Origin: Calditrichota bacterium
GTDB lineage: Bacteria > CLD3
DNA: 64,000 nucleotides
Direction: 5' to 3'
Assembly (NCBI GenBank): GCA_008501735.1
Contig: QQUF01000008.1
Location: forward strand, 186,001 to 250,000
Of the stretch, positions 7,741 to 16,797 are shown one piece after another (the stretch's first letter is position 1; every line of letters starts with the position of its first letter). The translations under genes were made by a program, and so were the position numbers. The notes below the pieces were generated by a model that saw only the letters and a program-made list of their open reading frames with translations, was not told the DNA's origin and did not search any database.

Positions 7741-9561
7741 ATGGGTAAAATCAAATTACTACCTCCTAATCTCTCTAACAAAATTGCTGCTGGTGAAGTC
7801 GTTGAACGTCCTGCTTCAATAATCAAAGAATTAATTGAAAACTCGATTGATTCGGGTGCAAAGACGATTACGATTACTTTTGAAGACGGCGGAAAAAGAC
7901 TAATCCGAATCACTGACGACGGTTGTGGAATGACCGAAGAAGATTTGATGATGGCTTTCCAAAGGCACGCAACAAGCAAAATCGCAACAGTTGACGATTT
8001 GATGAACATTCGCACAATGGGATTTCGTGGCGAAGCTCTGGCAAGTATTGCGTCAGTTGCAAAAATTGAAGCAAAAACAGCATTGCAAGGCTCAACCGAA
8101 GGGCATTTCTTGCGAATTGACGGAGGAGAGATTCAAACTTCTCAAAAAGTGATTTCTGTTCCTGGTACGACTTTCACGATTAAAAACTTGTTCTTCAACA
8201 TTCCTGCAAGACGTAAATTTTTACGTAGCAAGTCTGCCGAGACAAGGCACATTTTGAACGTTATTAAAAAGTTTACGATTGCTTACCCTGAAGTTAGCTT
8301 TCTTGTCTTTGACGAGAGTGAAAGAGTTCTTGTTTATCCAATTCAGACTTTGCAAGAAAGGCTTGAAGAAATTTTTGGTAAAAGAACTTTCTCAACTTTA
8401 ATTCCTGTTGAAAACAAAATCGGTGAAGTTCAAATTACAGGTTTTGTTGAAAAGCCCGAACTTGTAAGAAAGAGTTTTGGCGAACAACATTTGCTTTTGA
8501 ACAAAAGGTCTGTTACAAGCCGAGTGCTTAACAAAGCAGTTTTTTCTGCTTACGGAAGTTTGATTTCAAAAGGCGATTACCCACTTTTCGTGATTTCTCT
8601 TGAAATGCCAGCAACAGAATTTGACATAAATGTTCACCCTGCGAAACTTGAAGTGAAGTTTGCAGAAGAACAAGAAATCTTTGATGCAATTTACAAAACA
8701 ATTCGTGAAGTTTTTACTTCGGATATGGCAATTCCAAGTATGCACGAAACTTCATTAAAACCTGCTCACAGAACTAAAATTAAACCGAACCAGTTTACTT
8801 TAGACCACCAAAAACCTTTCCTCTTCAAAGAAGCACCAACAAACAAACATTTGGAATCACCAACTTTTGTCAAACCTCAAGCACCAACTCAATCACGTTT
8901 GAACTTGACCGAAAATATGAGCGATGACGAGTTTGAAGAAGAAGTAATTTCAAAAGCACAAGAACCCGAAACGCCAAAACAAGTTCACAATTCGATGAGT
9001 GGAAAGTTTTGGCAAGTTCACAATACTTACATTTTTTCCCAAATAAAAAGCGGACTTGTAATTATTGACCAACACGTTGCTCACGAAAGAATTCTTTACG
9101 AGAAAGCACTTCGGTGTTTTGACGATTTTACTTTGCCTTCACAAAAATTACTTTTCCCGCAAACAGTTCAGCTTTCAAAAGAAGATTATTTAATTTTGCT
9201 TGAGATTTTGCCTTGGCTCGAAAAGATTGGATTTGAAATCAAAAATTATGGCGATAATTCGATTTTGCTTGAAGGAATTCCTGCCGATGTTAGGCTTCAA
9301 GACGAAGCGTCAATTCTGGTAAAAATGCTTGAGTTTTACAAAGAAAATGAGTTCAAGGAATCTGACGTGAAGAAAAATGTTGCAGCTTCTTTTGCTTGCC
9401 ATTCAGCGATTAAAGCTGGTGACAAACTAACCGAAGACGAGATGAGAGTTTTAGTTGACGAACTTTTTGGAACAGAATTTCCTTACTTCTGTCCACACGG
9501 AAGACCGATTGTAATTAACTTAAGCACAAAAGAACTTGGTAAAAAATTCCACAGAACTTAA
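7741..9561 (+). CDS. mutL: DNA mismatch repair protein MutL
   Basis: This 606-residue protein receives the signal from MutS. The N-terminal GHKL ATPase shows the expected motifs ENSIDSGA, DDGCGM and FRGEALASI in the first 100 residues. The C-terminal domain carries the endonuclease motif D443-Q-H-V-A-H-E449-R-I-L-Y-E454, a close variant of DQHA(x)2E(x)4E, along with ACHSAIKAG and CPHGRP. This MutL is therefore predicted to nick DNA itself, as in most bacteria without MutH. The middle linker (about 340-420) is low in conservation, as usual. It starts at the ATG that gives the standard N-terminus (MGKIKLLPPNLSNKIAAGEV). hflX follows 52 bases downstream. Confidence 0.97.
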   Translation: MGKIKLLPPNLSNKIAAGEVVERPASIIKELIENSIDSGAKTITITFEDGGKRLIRITDDGCGMTEEDLMMAFQRHATSKIATVDDLMNIRTMGFRGEALASIASVAKIEAKTALQGSTEGHFLRIDGGEIQTSQKVISVPGTTFTIKNLFFNIPARRKFLRSKSAETRHILNVIKKFTIAYPEVSFLVFDESERVLVYPIQTLQERLEEIFGKRTFSTLIPVENKIGEVQITGFVEKPELVRKSFGEQHLLLNKRSVTSRVLNKAVFSAYGSLISKGDYPLFVISLEMPATEFDINVHPAKLEVKFAEEQEIFDAIYKTIREVFTSDMAIPSMHETSLKPAHRTKIKPNQFTLDHQKPFLFKEAPTNKHLESPTFVKPQAPTQSRLNLTENMSDDEFEEEVISKAQEPETPKQVHNSMSGKFWQVHNTYIFSQIKSGLVIIDQHVAHERILYEKALRCFDDFTLPSQKLLFPQTVQLSKEDYLILLEILPWLEKIGFEIKNYGDNSILLEGIPADVRLQDEASILVKMLEFYKENEFKESDVKKNVAASFACHSAIKAGDKLTEDEMRVLVDELFGTEFPYFCPHGRPIVINLSTKELGKKFHRT

Positions 9562-9613
9562 ACACAAAGCAACCCTAACTTATCTGCTCTTATAAAAATT
9601 TCTTGGAGAAGAA

Positions 9614-10867
9614 TTGAAAAAAACAATACAAACAGAACCAGAAAAAGCGATTTTAGTTGCAGTCTCTTTACCTAATGACGAACAAATTAACACTGAAGAA
9701 AGCCTTGACGAGTTAGAGTCTCTTGCGACAACTTCGGGAGCGATAACTGTTAGCAAAATTATTCAGAATCGAAAAGCAATTGACAGCGGACATTTTATCG
9801 GGAAGGGAAAAGCGGCAGAATTAAAAAGCCTTGCAAAAGAATTTGGCGTTAAACTCATAATTTTTGACAACGAACTTTCACCTGCACAAGTGAAGAACCT
9901 TGAAAAAGCAACAGAAATTAAAGTTTTAGACCGTTCAGGTTTGATTCTTGACATTTTTGCACTTCACGCAAAAAGTAAAGAGGCTTGCACGCAAGTCGAA
10001 CTTGCACAACTTGAATATTTAATGCCAAGACTGACAAAACAATGGACTCACTTTTCGGAAGGATTTGGTGGAATCGGAACAAAAGGTCCAGGTGAGACAC
10101 AACTTGAAACAGACAGACGTTTAATCAGGACTAGAATTACAAAACTCAAAGATGACCTTGCAAAAATTCAGAGACAAAGAGAAACTCAACGGAAAAGTAG
10201 AAGGGATATTTTTAAAGTTGCACTTGTTGGCTACACAAATGTAGGAAAATCAACGCTTTTTAATGCTCTTTCTGATGCAAAAGTTTTGGTAGAGGATATG
10301 CTTTTTGCGACTTTGGACTCGACAGTTCGAAAGATTGAAATTGGGCAACAAATCGAAGTTCTAATTTCTGATACAGTCGGTTTCATCAAAAAGCTTCCGC
10401 ATAGTCTGGTCGCTTCTTTCAAAAGCACACTTGAAGAAGCTGGTGAAGCTGATTTACTCCTTCACGTTGTTGACATTAGTAGTCCAAATTTTAGAGAGCA
10501 AATCGAAGCTGTAAACACAGTTTTGGACGAAATAAAAATTCGCGACAAACAGACTTTACTGATTTTTAACAAAGTTGATAGGCTTGAAACAACAGGTTTA
10601 ATCGAACAAGTTTCTGAAGAATTTGAAAACTCAATTACAATTTCAGCAGGAAGCCAAATCGGTATTGACGATGTTCGTGAGAAAGTTCATAAAATTATTT
10701 TGGAGAATTTTGTAGTTCGAGAGTTGCAGTTTCCAATTTCTGAATTTGCCTCTGTTCCGAAGGTTTACCAACTTGCAGAGGTTCTTGAAAGAGAAGACAC
10801 AGAGGAATTTGTTTACCTAAAAATTCGAGCTTCAAAAAGTAACTTTAACCTAATTGAAAAATTGTAA
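9614..10867 (+). CDS. hflX: GTPase HflX
   Basis: This is a ribosome-associated GTPase that splits stalled or hibernating ribosomes, mainly under stress. The 417-residue protein has the HflX N-terminal domain, the glycine-rich linker (GGIGTKGPGETQLETDRR around 150-167) and the G domain with P-loop GYTNVGKST (206-214), followed by DTVGFIKKLPH (switch II). It starts at TTG, with GGAGAA six bases upstream, and no ATG lies nearby. It follows mutL on the same strand and may be cotranscribed. The 3' end is two bases from the convergent oxidoreductase gene. Confidence 0.95.
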   Translation: MKKTIQTEPEKAILVAVSLPNDEQINTEESLDELESLATTSGAITVSKIIQNRKAIDSGHFIGKGKAAELKSLAKEFGVKLIIFDNELSPAQVKNLEKATEIKVLDRSGLILDIFALHAKSKEACTQVELAQLEYLMPRLTKQWTHFSEGFGGIGTKGPGETQLETDRRLIRTRITKLKDDLAKIQRQRETQRKSRRDIFKVALVGYTNVGKSTLFNALSDAKVLVEDMLFATLDSTVRKIEIGQQIEVLISDTVGFIKKLPHSLVASFKSTLEEAGEADLLLHVVDISSPNFREQIEAVNTVLDEIKIRDKQTLLIFNKVDRLETTGLIEQVSEEFENSITISAGSQIGIDDVREKVHKIILENFVVRELQFPISEFASVPKVYQLAEVLEREDTEEFVYLKIRASKSNFNLIEKL

Positions 10868-10869
10868 AA

Positions 10870-11898
10870 CTAAATTTTAATCTTTTCAATTAACTCGTAA
10901 GTCGGTTTTAAGTCTTCCAAAGAGGAAAAATTCTTTGCTTTTTGCCCTTCAACCAAATCTGTAAAAGTTTTTATTTCGTTAAAGTAGCCGTGAACGTGAA
11001 TTGAATTAAACTCGCCAATCGGCACAAAGTCAGATTGTTCGTAAAGGATTTCTCTTTTGCGAGGCAACTTCACAACCTTCTCCAAAGGAATTCCTAAGAC
11101 ACTTGGCGACTTTGGAATGAAAGTTAGTTTTCGAGTTCCTTCTGTTTCAAAAATCCCTTTTTCAGTATTCACGACAAGAGTTTCTTTTGCTTCTGTCCAA
11201 GAGTAATCGGTTGAAAGTTCGAGATTTCCGAGAGTTCCGTTTGCGTGTTCAAGAATTGCAAAAAGTGTTTTGTTACCTTCTGCTCCAACTGATTTTGTTT
11301 CAATATTTTTTACTTCACCAAAAAGAAAAATTGCTAAGTCCAAAGGGTGAATGAACAAATCCCAAATTGGATTTCCCTCTGGAAAACTGCCTGTCAAGTA
11401 ACGCAAGTTGTAAGAATTTGCCTTACCAATCTTTTGCTTCAAAATTGAGTTTACGACTGCGTAACGCTTTTGAAGTCCGACAACACAGTTTGAGTTTTGC
11501 GAAATTGAAATTAGTTCTTCGAGTTCTTTGAGTGAAGTGCAGGGTGGTTTTTCTACAAAAATATTTTTACCCGCTGAGAGAAATTTCTTGCAAAGTTCAA
11601 AGTGGATCTTAGGATTTGAGCAAATGAAAACACCTTTTACTTCGTCGTCTTTTGCAATTTTTTCGAGGTCGTTTGTTCCTTCGGCGTTGTAACGTTTTGC
11701 CATTTTCGTTGAGTTTGCAATACCTTTTGTGCAAACGTATTTCAGCGGAACTGCGAGAAAGTCAAGTACAGGATAAAGGTTGTTGACGCTGTGATTTCCG
11801 ACTCCAACGAAGGCGTATTTTCCTTTGTAACTTTCGGGTAGATTTAGATGGTGTTGTTTTTTGTAGTTTTTGTATTTTTCAATTAAATTTTTTATCAT
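10870..11898 (-). CDS. Gfo/Idh/MocA-family oxidoreductase
   Basis: This NAD(P)-dependent dehydrogenase of the Gfo/Idh/MocA family usually acts on sugars, sugar acids or cyclitols. The N-terminal Rossmann fold begins near residue 28 (FVGVGNHSV), and the family motif EKPPC follows at about residue 115. The second half is the alpha/beta dimer domain with the HPLDLAIFLFG stretch. The substrate cannot be told. I chose the ATG at 11898 (342 residues). A TTG further upstream would add 20 residues of unlikely sequence and run close to the divergent clpS. Neither start has a strong ribosome site. Confidence 0.85.
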   Translation of the reverse strand: MIKNLIEKYKNYKKQHHLNLPESYKGKYAFVGVGNHSVNNLYPVLDFLAVPLKYVCTKGIANSTKMAKRYNAEGTNDLEKIAKDDEVKGVFICSNPKIHFELCKKFLSAGKNIFVEKPPCTSLKELEELISISQNSNCVVGLQKRYAVVNSILKQKIGKANSYNLRYLTGSFPEGNPIWDLFIHPLDLAIFLFGEVKNIETKSVGAEGNKTLFAILEHANGTLGNLELSTDYSWTEAKETLVVNTEKGIFETEGTRKLTFIPKSPSVLGIPLEKVVKLPRKREILYEQSDFVPIGEFNSIHVHGYFNEIKTFTDLVEGQKAKNFSSLEDLKPTYELIEKIKI

Positions 11899-11979
11899 TT
11901 GTTTTGCTCGAATTTTAAAATTTGCATAAAAGTTAGTTACGTTCACTCGAAGGCACAAACATTTTTTTAAGGATTGCTC

Positions 11980-12324
11980 TTGCCAACAGTTACAAAAGAA
12001 AAATCTAAAACTAAACCTAAAGTCCAGAAAAAAAGAAAACCACTTTTAATCCCGCAGTACAACGTGATTTTGTTGAATGACGAAACTCACACTTACGATT
12101 ACGTGATTGAAATGCTCCAAAGGTTGTTTCAACATTCTTACGAAATGGCTTTTTTGATGGCTTGTGAAGTTGACACTTTCGGACGAGTAATTGTTTGCAC
12201 AACTCACAAAGAGAGAGCAGAGTTCAAACGTGACCAAATTCGTTCTTTCGGACCTGACCATCGAATGTCAATTTCAAAATCTTCGATGCAAGCAATAATT
12301 GAACCTGTCGGAAAATCCGAATAA
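11980..12324 (+). CDS. clpS: ClpS, ATP-dependent Clp protease adaptor
   Basis: ClpS delivers N-degron proteins to ClpAP/ClpCP. The ClpS core begins near residue 28 with YNVILLNDETHTYDYV and contains the conserved LMACEVDTFGRVIV segment. The charged N-terminal tail (KEKSKTKPKVQKKRK) matches the flexible N-terminal extension of ClpS proteins. Two TTG codons are possible starts (11974 and 11980). The second sits at a better distance from AAGGA at 11969-11973. It is divergent from the oxidoreductase gene. Confidence 0.93.
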   Translation: MPTVTKEKSKTKPKVQKKRKPLLIPQYNVILLNDETHTYDYVIEMLQRLFQHSYEMAFLMACEVDTFGRVIVCTTHKERAEFKRDQIRSFGPDHRMSISKSSMQAIIEPVGKSE

Positions 12325-12360
12325 AAATGTTAGGATTACACAACAAAATCTATTTAGCCA

Positions 12361-12386
12361 ACGAAACACACGAAAAAACACGAAAT
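12361..12386. repeat. Dispersed ACGAAACACACG-type repeat fragment
   Basis: The stretch ACGAAACACACG followed by AAAAAACACGAAAT recurs in reverse orientation at 53152-53165 (CACGAAACACACGG when read on the minus strand). It appears to be a remnant of a dispersed intergenic repeat. It lies in the clpS to M48-peptidase gap. Confidence 0.45.
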
Positions 12387-12393
12387 TTTGTAA

Positions 12394-12415
12394 GGGCAAA
12401 TTCTTGTAATTGCCC
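12394..12415. repeat. Short hairpin repeat GGGCAAATT / AATTGCCC
   Basis: An imperfect inverted repeat (GGGCAAATT, loop CTTGT, AATTGCCC) sits between clpS and the M48 peptidase. No second copy was found in this window. It resembles small intergenic palindromes common in Bacteroidota-like genomes and may also end the clpS transcript. Confidence 0.5.
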
Positions 12416-12428
12416 CAAAAGTTAAAAA

Positions 12429-13457
12429 ATGTCTTATCAAATTTCCCAAATTAAAGCAAGGCTTTCTCAATCTATTTTTAGTCTTGGAATCCTTTTTACA
12501 TTCACAAATGAAGAAATTAGACAGTTTTTTCTCAAACCTTTTTCACTCCCGCCGAACAGTTTTGAATCACTTTTTGTCCTATTACTAATAATTTTCGTTA
12601 CAATTTTTGTTTTGATTTTTCCTTTTAAAATTTGGTCTAATTTTTATTTAGAACAAAAGTTTGGTGATTTTGAAATTGATTTCTTCCAATTTCTTTTTCA
12701 AGAACTAAAAAGTTTTGTCTTGAGTTTCTTTCTAGTAAGTATTTTTTCTTGGATTTTGGTTTGGTGTATTTTTGAATTTAGCAAAGCTTGGTTTTTGGTT
12801 CTTAGCGTGATTTTAGGAAGTCTGAATTTATTTTTCGCAAAAATTTTTCCTGCTTTGCTTATGCCATTTTTTTATGAATTGAAACCTTTTGAGAACCATT
12901 CTTTAAAAACTAAAATTAAAGAATTTTTAAAAATAAATTTGGAAATTTTTGTTGCAAAAGGGGCAAAAGTTGAAGCAAAAATTTATGGCTTTGGTGGAAC
13001 AAGCCGTAAGATTTTGCTTTCCGAAGGTTTGTTGGAAAGGTTGGACGAAAATGAAATTTTGGCTGTTCTGAGCCACGAGCTTGGACATTTGAAGAAGTAT
13101 CACAACCTAAAGAAAATTATTTACGAAAATTATTGGACGATTTTTATACTTTTTTGTGCAGATTTTATTTTAGGTGAATTTCTCGAATTTGAATTTTTAC
13201 TTGAACAAGGTTTGGTTTACCTGTTGATTTTGGTTTTCATTTTTCATTCTTTGGTTTCTGTGGTTGAAAATTACACTTCGAGAAAGTTTGAATTGGAAGC
13301 TGACCTTTTAGCTGTTAAATTCAGCGGGAAAAATTCGCTGAAGTCTGCGTTGTTAAAAATCGAAGAAACAGAGACTTTGCCAAAGTGGATTGAGTTTTTA
13401 TTTTTGAGTCATCCGACTTTGGAAAGAAGGCTCAAAGCAATTGAAAATTTTGAATAA
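12429..13457 (+). CDS. Membrane M48-family zinc metallopeptidase
   Basis: This 342-residue Ste24/HtpX-like peptidase is anchored in the inner membrane. The zinc-binding motif is H216-E-L-G-H220 and the third ligand is E290 in the segment FELEADLLA. The C-terminal SHPTLERRLKAIE is the usual M48 ending. Hydrophobic segments lie at about 45-65, 92-115, 120-142 and 230-275. The family handles membrane-protein quality control or CAAX-type processing, and the exact role cannot be told. rimO follows 15 bases downstream, so cotranscription is likely. Confidence 0.9.
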   Translation: MSYQISQIKARLSQSIFSLGILFTFTNEEIRQFFLKPFSLPPNSFESLFVLLLIIFVTIFVLIFPFKIWSNFYLEQKFGDFEIDFFQFLFQELKSFVLSFFLVSIFSWILVWCIFEFSKAWFLVLSVILGSLNLFFAKIFPALLMPFFYELKPFENHSLKTKIKEFLKINLEIFVAKGAKVEAKIYGFGGTSRKILLSEGLLERLDENEILAVLSHELGHLKKYHNLKKIIYENYWTIFILFCADFILGEFLEFEFLLEQGLVYLLILVFIFHSLVSVVENYTSRKFELEADLLAVKFSGKNSLKSALLKIEETETLPKWIEFLFLSHPTLERRLKAIENFE

Positions 13458-13472
13458 AAAGAAAGAAAATAA

Positions 13473-14753
13473 ATGAAAAAAGTCAGTGTAGTTACAATGG
13501 GTTGCTCGAAAAATCTAGTTGATTCAGAAGTGATAATGAGCGTTGTGCAAGGCGATAAATATGAAATTACTGAAAATGCCTACGAATCAGACATTGTAAT
13601 CGTGAACACTTGCGGTTTCATTGAATCGGCAAAAGACGAGTCAGTTGACGCAATTCTTGAAGCAACTGAACTTAAGAAAAGTGGAAAAGTTGAAAAAGTA
13701 ATTGTTGCAGGTTGCCTTTCAGGTCGTTACAAAGAAGAGTTGCAAAGGGAAATTCCTGACGTTGATGTTTTTTTAGGACCTCAAGATTACAGTGGAGTTC
13801 AAAAGGCTTTGGATTTGCCCGAAAGACCTTTTTACAGAAGAATTCTCACAACACCTTCACACTTTGCGTATATGAAAATTTCGGAAGGTTGCAACAATCC
13901 TTGCACCTTTTGTGCGATTCCGAAAATGCGAGGTAAGCACACTTCGACTCCAATCAGAGATTTAATTATCGAAGCAGAATCTTTGGCAGAACAAGGCGTG
14001 AAAGAAATTATTCTTTTAGCACAAGATTCGACAATGTACGGACTTGACACTCACGGAGAAATGATTTTACCACAACTGATTCGTGATTTGAACAAAGTTC
14101 ACGGAATTGAGTGGTACAGATTAATGTACACTTATCCGGCTTTCTATACTGACGAAGTTACTCACGCAATTGCCGAATCCGAAAAATTTGCAAAATACAT
14201 TGATTTTCCTGTTCAACACGTGAACGACAGAATTTTGGCAAAAATGCAAAGAAATGTAACCAAAGACGACCTTCGCAAAAAAATAAACCAAATGCGTTCA
14301 GTGATGCCTGAACTAACTTTGCGAACAACAATGATTACAGGCTTCCCAAGTGAAACAGAAGCAGAATTTCAAGAAATGCTCGATTTTATGGAAGAAATGC
14401 AATTCGACAGACTTGGGGCTTTTTCTTACTCAGTCGAAGACCACACGAAAGCCGCAAGAATGGAAGACCAAATTCCCGAAGAAGTTCGCGAGGAAAGACG
14501 TGCTGCAGTTATGGAATTGCAAACTGAGATTTCTTTTCAGAAAAACTTAGACTCAATCGGGAAAGAATTTGACGTTTTGATTGATGATTACAACAAAGAA
14601 TCAGACGTTTTCATTGGCAGAACTTACAAAGACGCTCCTGAAATTGATAACGAAGTTTACGTTAGTGGCAAAGACTTGGAGATTGGTAAGTTTTACAAAG
14701 TTGAAATTAACGACGCAACCGAGTTCGACCTTTACGGCTCAGTAAAAAAGTGA
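13473..14753 (+). CDS. rimO: Ribosomal protein S12 methylthiotransferase RimO
   Basis: This radical SAM enzyme adds a methylthio group to an aspartate of ribosomal protein S12. The N-terminal UPF0004 domain starts MGCSKNLVDSE and has VNTCGFIESAKDES. The radical SAM cluster motif is CNNPCTFC (C-x3-C-x2-C) around residue 140. A TRAM domain occupies roughly the last 65 residues. The full-length size is 426 residues. SKNLVDSE and FIESAKDES distinguish RimO from the tRNA enzyme MiaB. Confidence 0.96.
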   Translation: MKKVSVVTMGCSKNLVDSEVIMSVVQGDKYEITENAYESDIVIVNTCGFIESAKDESVDAILEATELKKSGKVEKVIVAGCLSGRYKEELQREIPDVDVFLGPQDYSGVQKALDLPERPFYRRILTTPSHFAYMKISEGCNNPCTFCAIPKMRGKHTSTPIRDLIIEAESLAEQGVKEIILLAQDSTMYGLDTHGEMILPQLIRDLNKVHGIEWYRLMYTYPAFYTDEVTHAIAESEKFAKYIDFPVQHVNDRILAKMQRNVTKDDLRKKINQMRSVMPELTLRTTMITGFPSETEAEFQEMLDFMEEMQFDRLGAFSYSVEDHTKAARMEDQIPEEVREERRAAVMELQTEISFQKNLDSIGKEFDVLIDDYNKESDVFIGRTYKDAPEIDNEVYVSGKDLEIGKFYKVEINDATEFDLYGSVKK

Positions 14754-14764
14754 ATTTTAAAAAA

Positions 14765-14794
14765 AGTCGTTTTAATTTCTTAGGACGATTTTTC
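14765..14794 (+). terminator. Possible weak terminator after rimO
   Basis: AGTCGT (14765-14770) can pair with ACGATT (14785-14790), including one G-T pair, and is followed by T residues. The stem is short and the loop is 14 bases, so this is a tentative call. Confidence 0.35.
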
Positions 14795-14876
14795 ACTTCC
14801 TCAAAATTTTTTCAAAAAAATCTAAACGAATCTAAACTTTCTGTGTAGTTGCTTTAATTTAACTTGATGGATAAAA

Positions 14877-15458
14877 ATGTTAGAGAACGAAGCAGAAATT
14901 GTTTCAAAAGCAAAAAACGGTGATTCCGTTGCTTTTAAGAAACTTTTTGACTTTTACAGCGACCTCGTTTTTAGAGTTTCGATTCAAATTGTAAGAAACA
15001 CAGAAGATGCAAAAGATGTAACTCAAGAAGTTTTTATAAGAGTCTTTAGGTTTTTTCACACCTTTGACGAGGAAAAATCTTTTTTTACTTGGCTTTACAA
15101 AATCGTGATGAACGCAAGTTATGACCAAGTGAAAAAGCAAAAACGCTCTGCAAAAATTTCGATTGATGAGCGAAAAGAAGAAGAATATCCGGATATGCCT
15201 GACACAAAACAGGTTGAACCTGATGCTCCTTTGTTGAAAAAAGAACTTAGAGAAGTTGTAATGGAGTTAGTCGAAGATTTAACGAACCAACAAAAGACTG
15301 TTTTTGTTCTCCACGATTTACAAGCAATATCTCACGAAGAAGTAGCAAATATTCTGAGATGTAGTCAGGGAAATGTAAGAAGCCATCTCTTTTCTGCGAG
15401 AAAATCAATCAGAGAAGCGTTGGAAAAAAATTATCCTGAACTTTTGGAAAGCATCTAA
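14877..15458 (+). CDS. ECF-type RNA polymerase sigma factor
   Basis: This 193-residue sigma-70-family protein has only regions 2 and 4. Region 2 spans about 22-90 (FYSDLVFRVSIQIV, DAKDVTQEVFIRVFR, TWLYKIVMNASYD). Region 4 spans about 128-185 with the HTH ISHEEVANILRCSQGNVRSHLFSARKS. It probably directs an extracytoplasmic stress or envelope regulon. The next gene begins one base after the stop and encodes a membrane protein, the usual place for an anti-sigma partner. A 120-base gap upstream leaves room for its own promoter, which I could not define. Confidence 0.93.
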   Translation: MLENEAEIVSKAKNGDSVAFKKLFDFYSDLVFRVSIQIVRNTEDAKDVTQEVFIRVFRFFHTFDEEKSFFTWLYKIVMNASYDQVKKQKRSAKISIDERKEEEYPDMPDTKQVEPDAPLLKKELREVVMELVEDLTNQQKTVFVLHDLQAISHEEVANILRCSQGNVRSHLFSARKSIREALEKNYPELLESI

Positions 15459-15459
15459 A

Positions 15460-16278
15460 ATGACGATGAAAAACGAAAATAAAAATTCTTTTGAAGATTT
15501 TTCTTCACTCTTTCTCAAAAGAAATTTGAGCAAAGATGACAAAGATAAAATTTGGCAAAATTTAGTAAAAACTTTGAACCTCGATGAAGTAGAGTCGAAC
15601 GAGAATTCAGAGGAACTTTTAGTCAAATTTTCAGAGGAAAAGTTGAACTCAAAAGAAAAAGAACAGCTTTGGGAAAACATTTGTAACGAACTCAGGCTCG
15701 ATGAGCAAGTCGAAGGTTGGGAAAAAGTTTCAGAGTCTTTTATACAAGAAGAACTTAAAGAATCAGATAAAAGTCAGCTTTGGGAAAACATTTGTTCTGA
15801 ACTTCAACTTGATGAAAAAGTTGAAAGTTGGAATCAAGTTTCCGAAAGTCTTTCTTCTGAGACTTTGGATTCGGAATCAAAATCTGAAATTTGGAACGCC
15901 TTGAACGAAGAACTTTTCACAGAAGAAAAGCCTTCAAACGTGATTGAGTTCAAACCACAAACTTTCGAAGCTAAAACAGTAGAAGAACAGCCAAAGAAAA
16001 ATAACATTTGGCGTTACGCAAGCATCGCTGTTGCAGCATCTTTTGCAGTATTTTTTGTTGCAAACAATTGGGACTCTGAAACAGGAGTTTCGCCACAAAA
16101 TTCTGCTGACAATGGAAACTCAATGGAAATTCAAGTCCCTGAATCACAGCACGAGAAACTCAAAAAACTGTCGAAAATTAATGCGGCAATTATTTTGACT
16201 GATTCACTTGAAGAGGCTGAAAAAGATAGTCTGAAAGATGACAGCACAAACACGACCAAACAAAAACCTCAAGAATAA
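15460..16278 (+). CDS. Putative anti-sigma membrane protein with four tandem repeats
   Basis: This 272-residue protein is encoded one base downstream of the ECF sigma gene. Residues about 9-150 hold four degenerate repeats of roughly 36-40 residues. Each has a pattern like (L/F)S...L....K..IW.NI..EL.LDE.VE.W, seen as KIWQNLVKTLNLDE, QLWENICNELRLDE, QLWENICSELQLDE and EIWNALNEELFTEE. A single membrane segment follows at about 185-203 (WRYASIAVAASFAVFFVA), then a polar tail. The topology (N-terminus inside) and gene order suggest an anti-sigma factor, but the classical zinc motif HxxxCxxC is absent. I did not recognise the repeat. Confidence 0.75.
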   Translation: MTMKNENKNSFEDFSSLFLKRNLSKDDKDKIWQNLVKTLNLDEVESNENSEELLVKFSEEKLNSKEKEQLWENICNELRLDEQVEGWEKVSESFIQEELKESDKSQLWENICSELQLDEKVESWNQVSESLSSETLDSESKSEIWNALNEELFTEEKPSNVIEFKPQTFEAKTVEEQPKKNNIWRYASIAVAASFAVFFVANNWDSETGVSPQNSADNGNSMEIQVPESQHEKLKKLSKINAAIILTDSLEEAEKDSLKDDSTNTTKQKPQE

Positions 16279-16280
16279 AA

Positions 16281-16310
16281 AGAAGGCACTCAACTTAGAG
16301 TGCCTTTTCT
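16281..16310. terminator. Bidirectional terminator
   Basis: The stem AAGGCACTC (16283-16291) / GAGTGCCTT (16298-16306) has A-rich sequence on one side and TTTTCT on the other. It separates the convergent sigma/anti-sigma operon and the DUF2721 gene. Confidence 0.85.
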
Positions 16311-16313
16311 ATT

Positions 16314-16718
16314 TTATAACTTTTTAATAAAATCTTCGACGTGTTCTTCAATAATTTTGAGTGAAAGAAAAGATTCAAGAATTAGAATTACTGTCGCCAC
16401 AAAAAGAAAAATTATTCCCGCACAAGTCAAAATAATTATCCAAGTCTTATCAGCTTCGTAAGCACTCATAATTCCACCTATTAAACCACTTACCACCAGA
16501 ACTCCAATCGCACAGTAAAGACAAACAAGAGCATTCCGAAACATTTTTGAACGTCTAAAAAGATGTTGTAAAATTTCCTTTGTGTGTTCGTTTTGATTAT
16601 TTATCAAATGGTGGATTTCGTTGTGGATTTGTGAAAACCTTGCTGAAGTCGACGAAACTAACATTCCAATTCCAGGAATTAAAAGTAATGGGCTTAGCCA
16701 AATTCCAATTGAGTCCAT
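16314..16718 (-). CDS. DUF2721-like membrane protein
   Basis: This 134-residue protein begins with a hydrophobic segment (LSPLLLIPGIGMLVSSTSARF), then a helical stretch and two further membrane segments (about 62-84 and 90-114). The pattern and length fit the DUF2721 family, whose function is unknown. The call rests on topology and the N-terminal SxxxRxxxI pattern. It is flanked by terminators on both sides and is probably transcribed alone. Confidence 0.65.
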   Translation of the reverse strand: MDSIGIWLSPLLLIPGIGMLVSSTSARFSQIHNEIHHLINNQNEHTKEILQHLFRRSKMFRNALVCLYCAIGVLVVSGLIGGIMSAYEADKTWIIILTCAGIIFLFVATVILILESFLSLKIIEEHVEDFIKKL

Positions 16719-16744
16719 TTTTTACCTAAAAAATTTTGTAAACA

Positions 16745-16775
16745 AAAAAGGGCACTCAAAATTTGAGTACCCTTT
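16745..16775 (-). terminator. Terminator of the C25/T9SS gene
   Basis: On the minus strand AAAGGGTACTCAAA pairs with TTTGAGTGCCCTTT, with one mismatch in the stem, followed by a T-run. It lies just after the stop of the large secreted-protein gene. Confidence 0.8.
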
Positions 16776-16797
16776 AAAATCTAAACTGAAATAAAAA

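Noticed and set aside
12017-12261. Open frames on the minus strand opposite clpS
   Set aside because: Their composition is that of antisense frames, and clpS covers the region with good motif support.
15460-16278. Classical zinc anti-sigma factor call
   Set aside because: The HxxxCxxC motif is not present, so only a tentative anti-sigma role by gene order is given.
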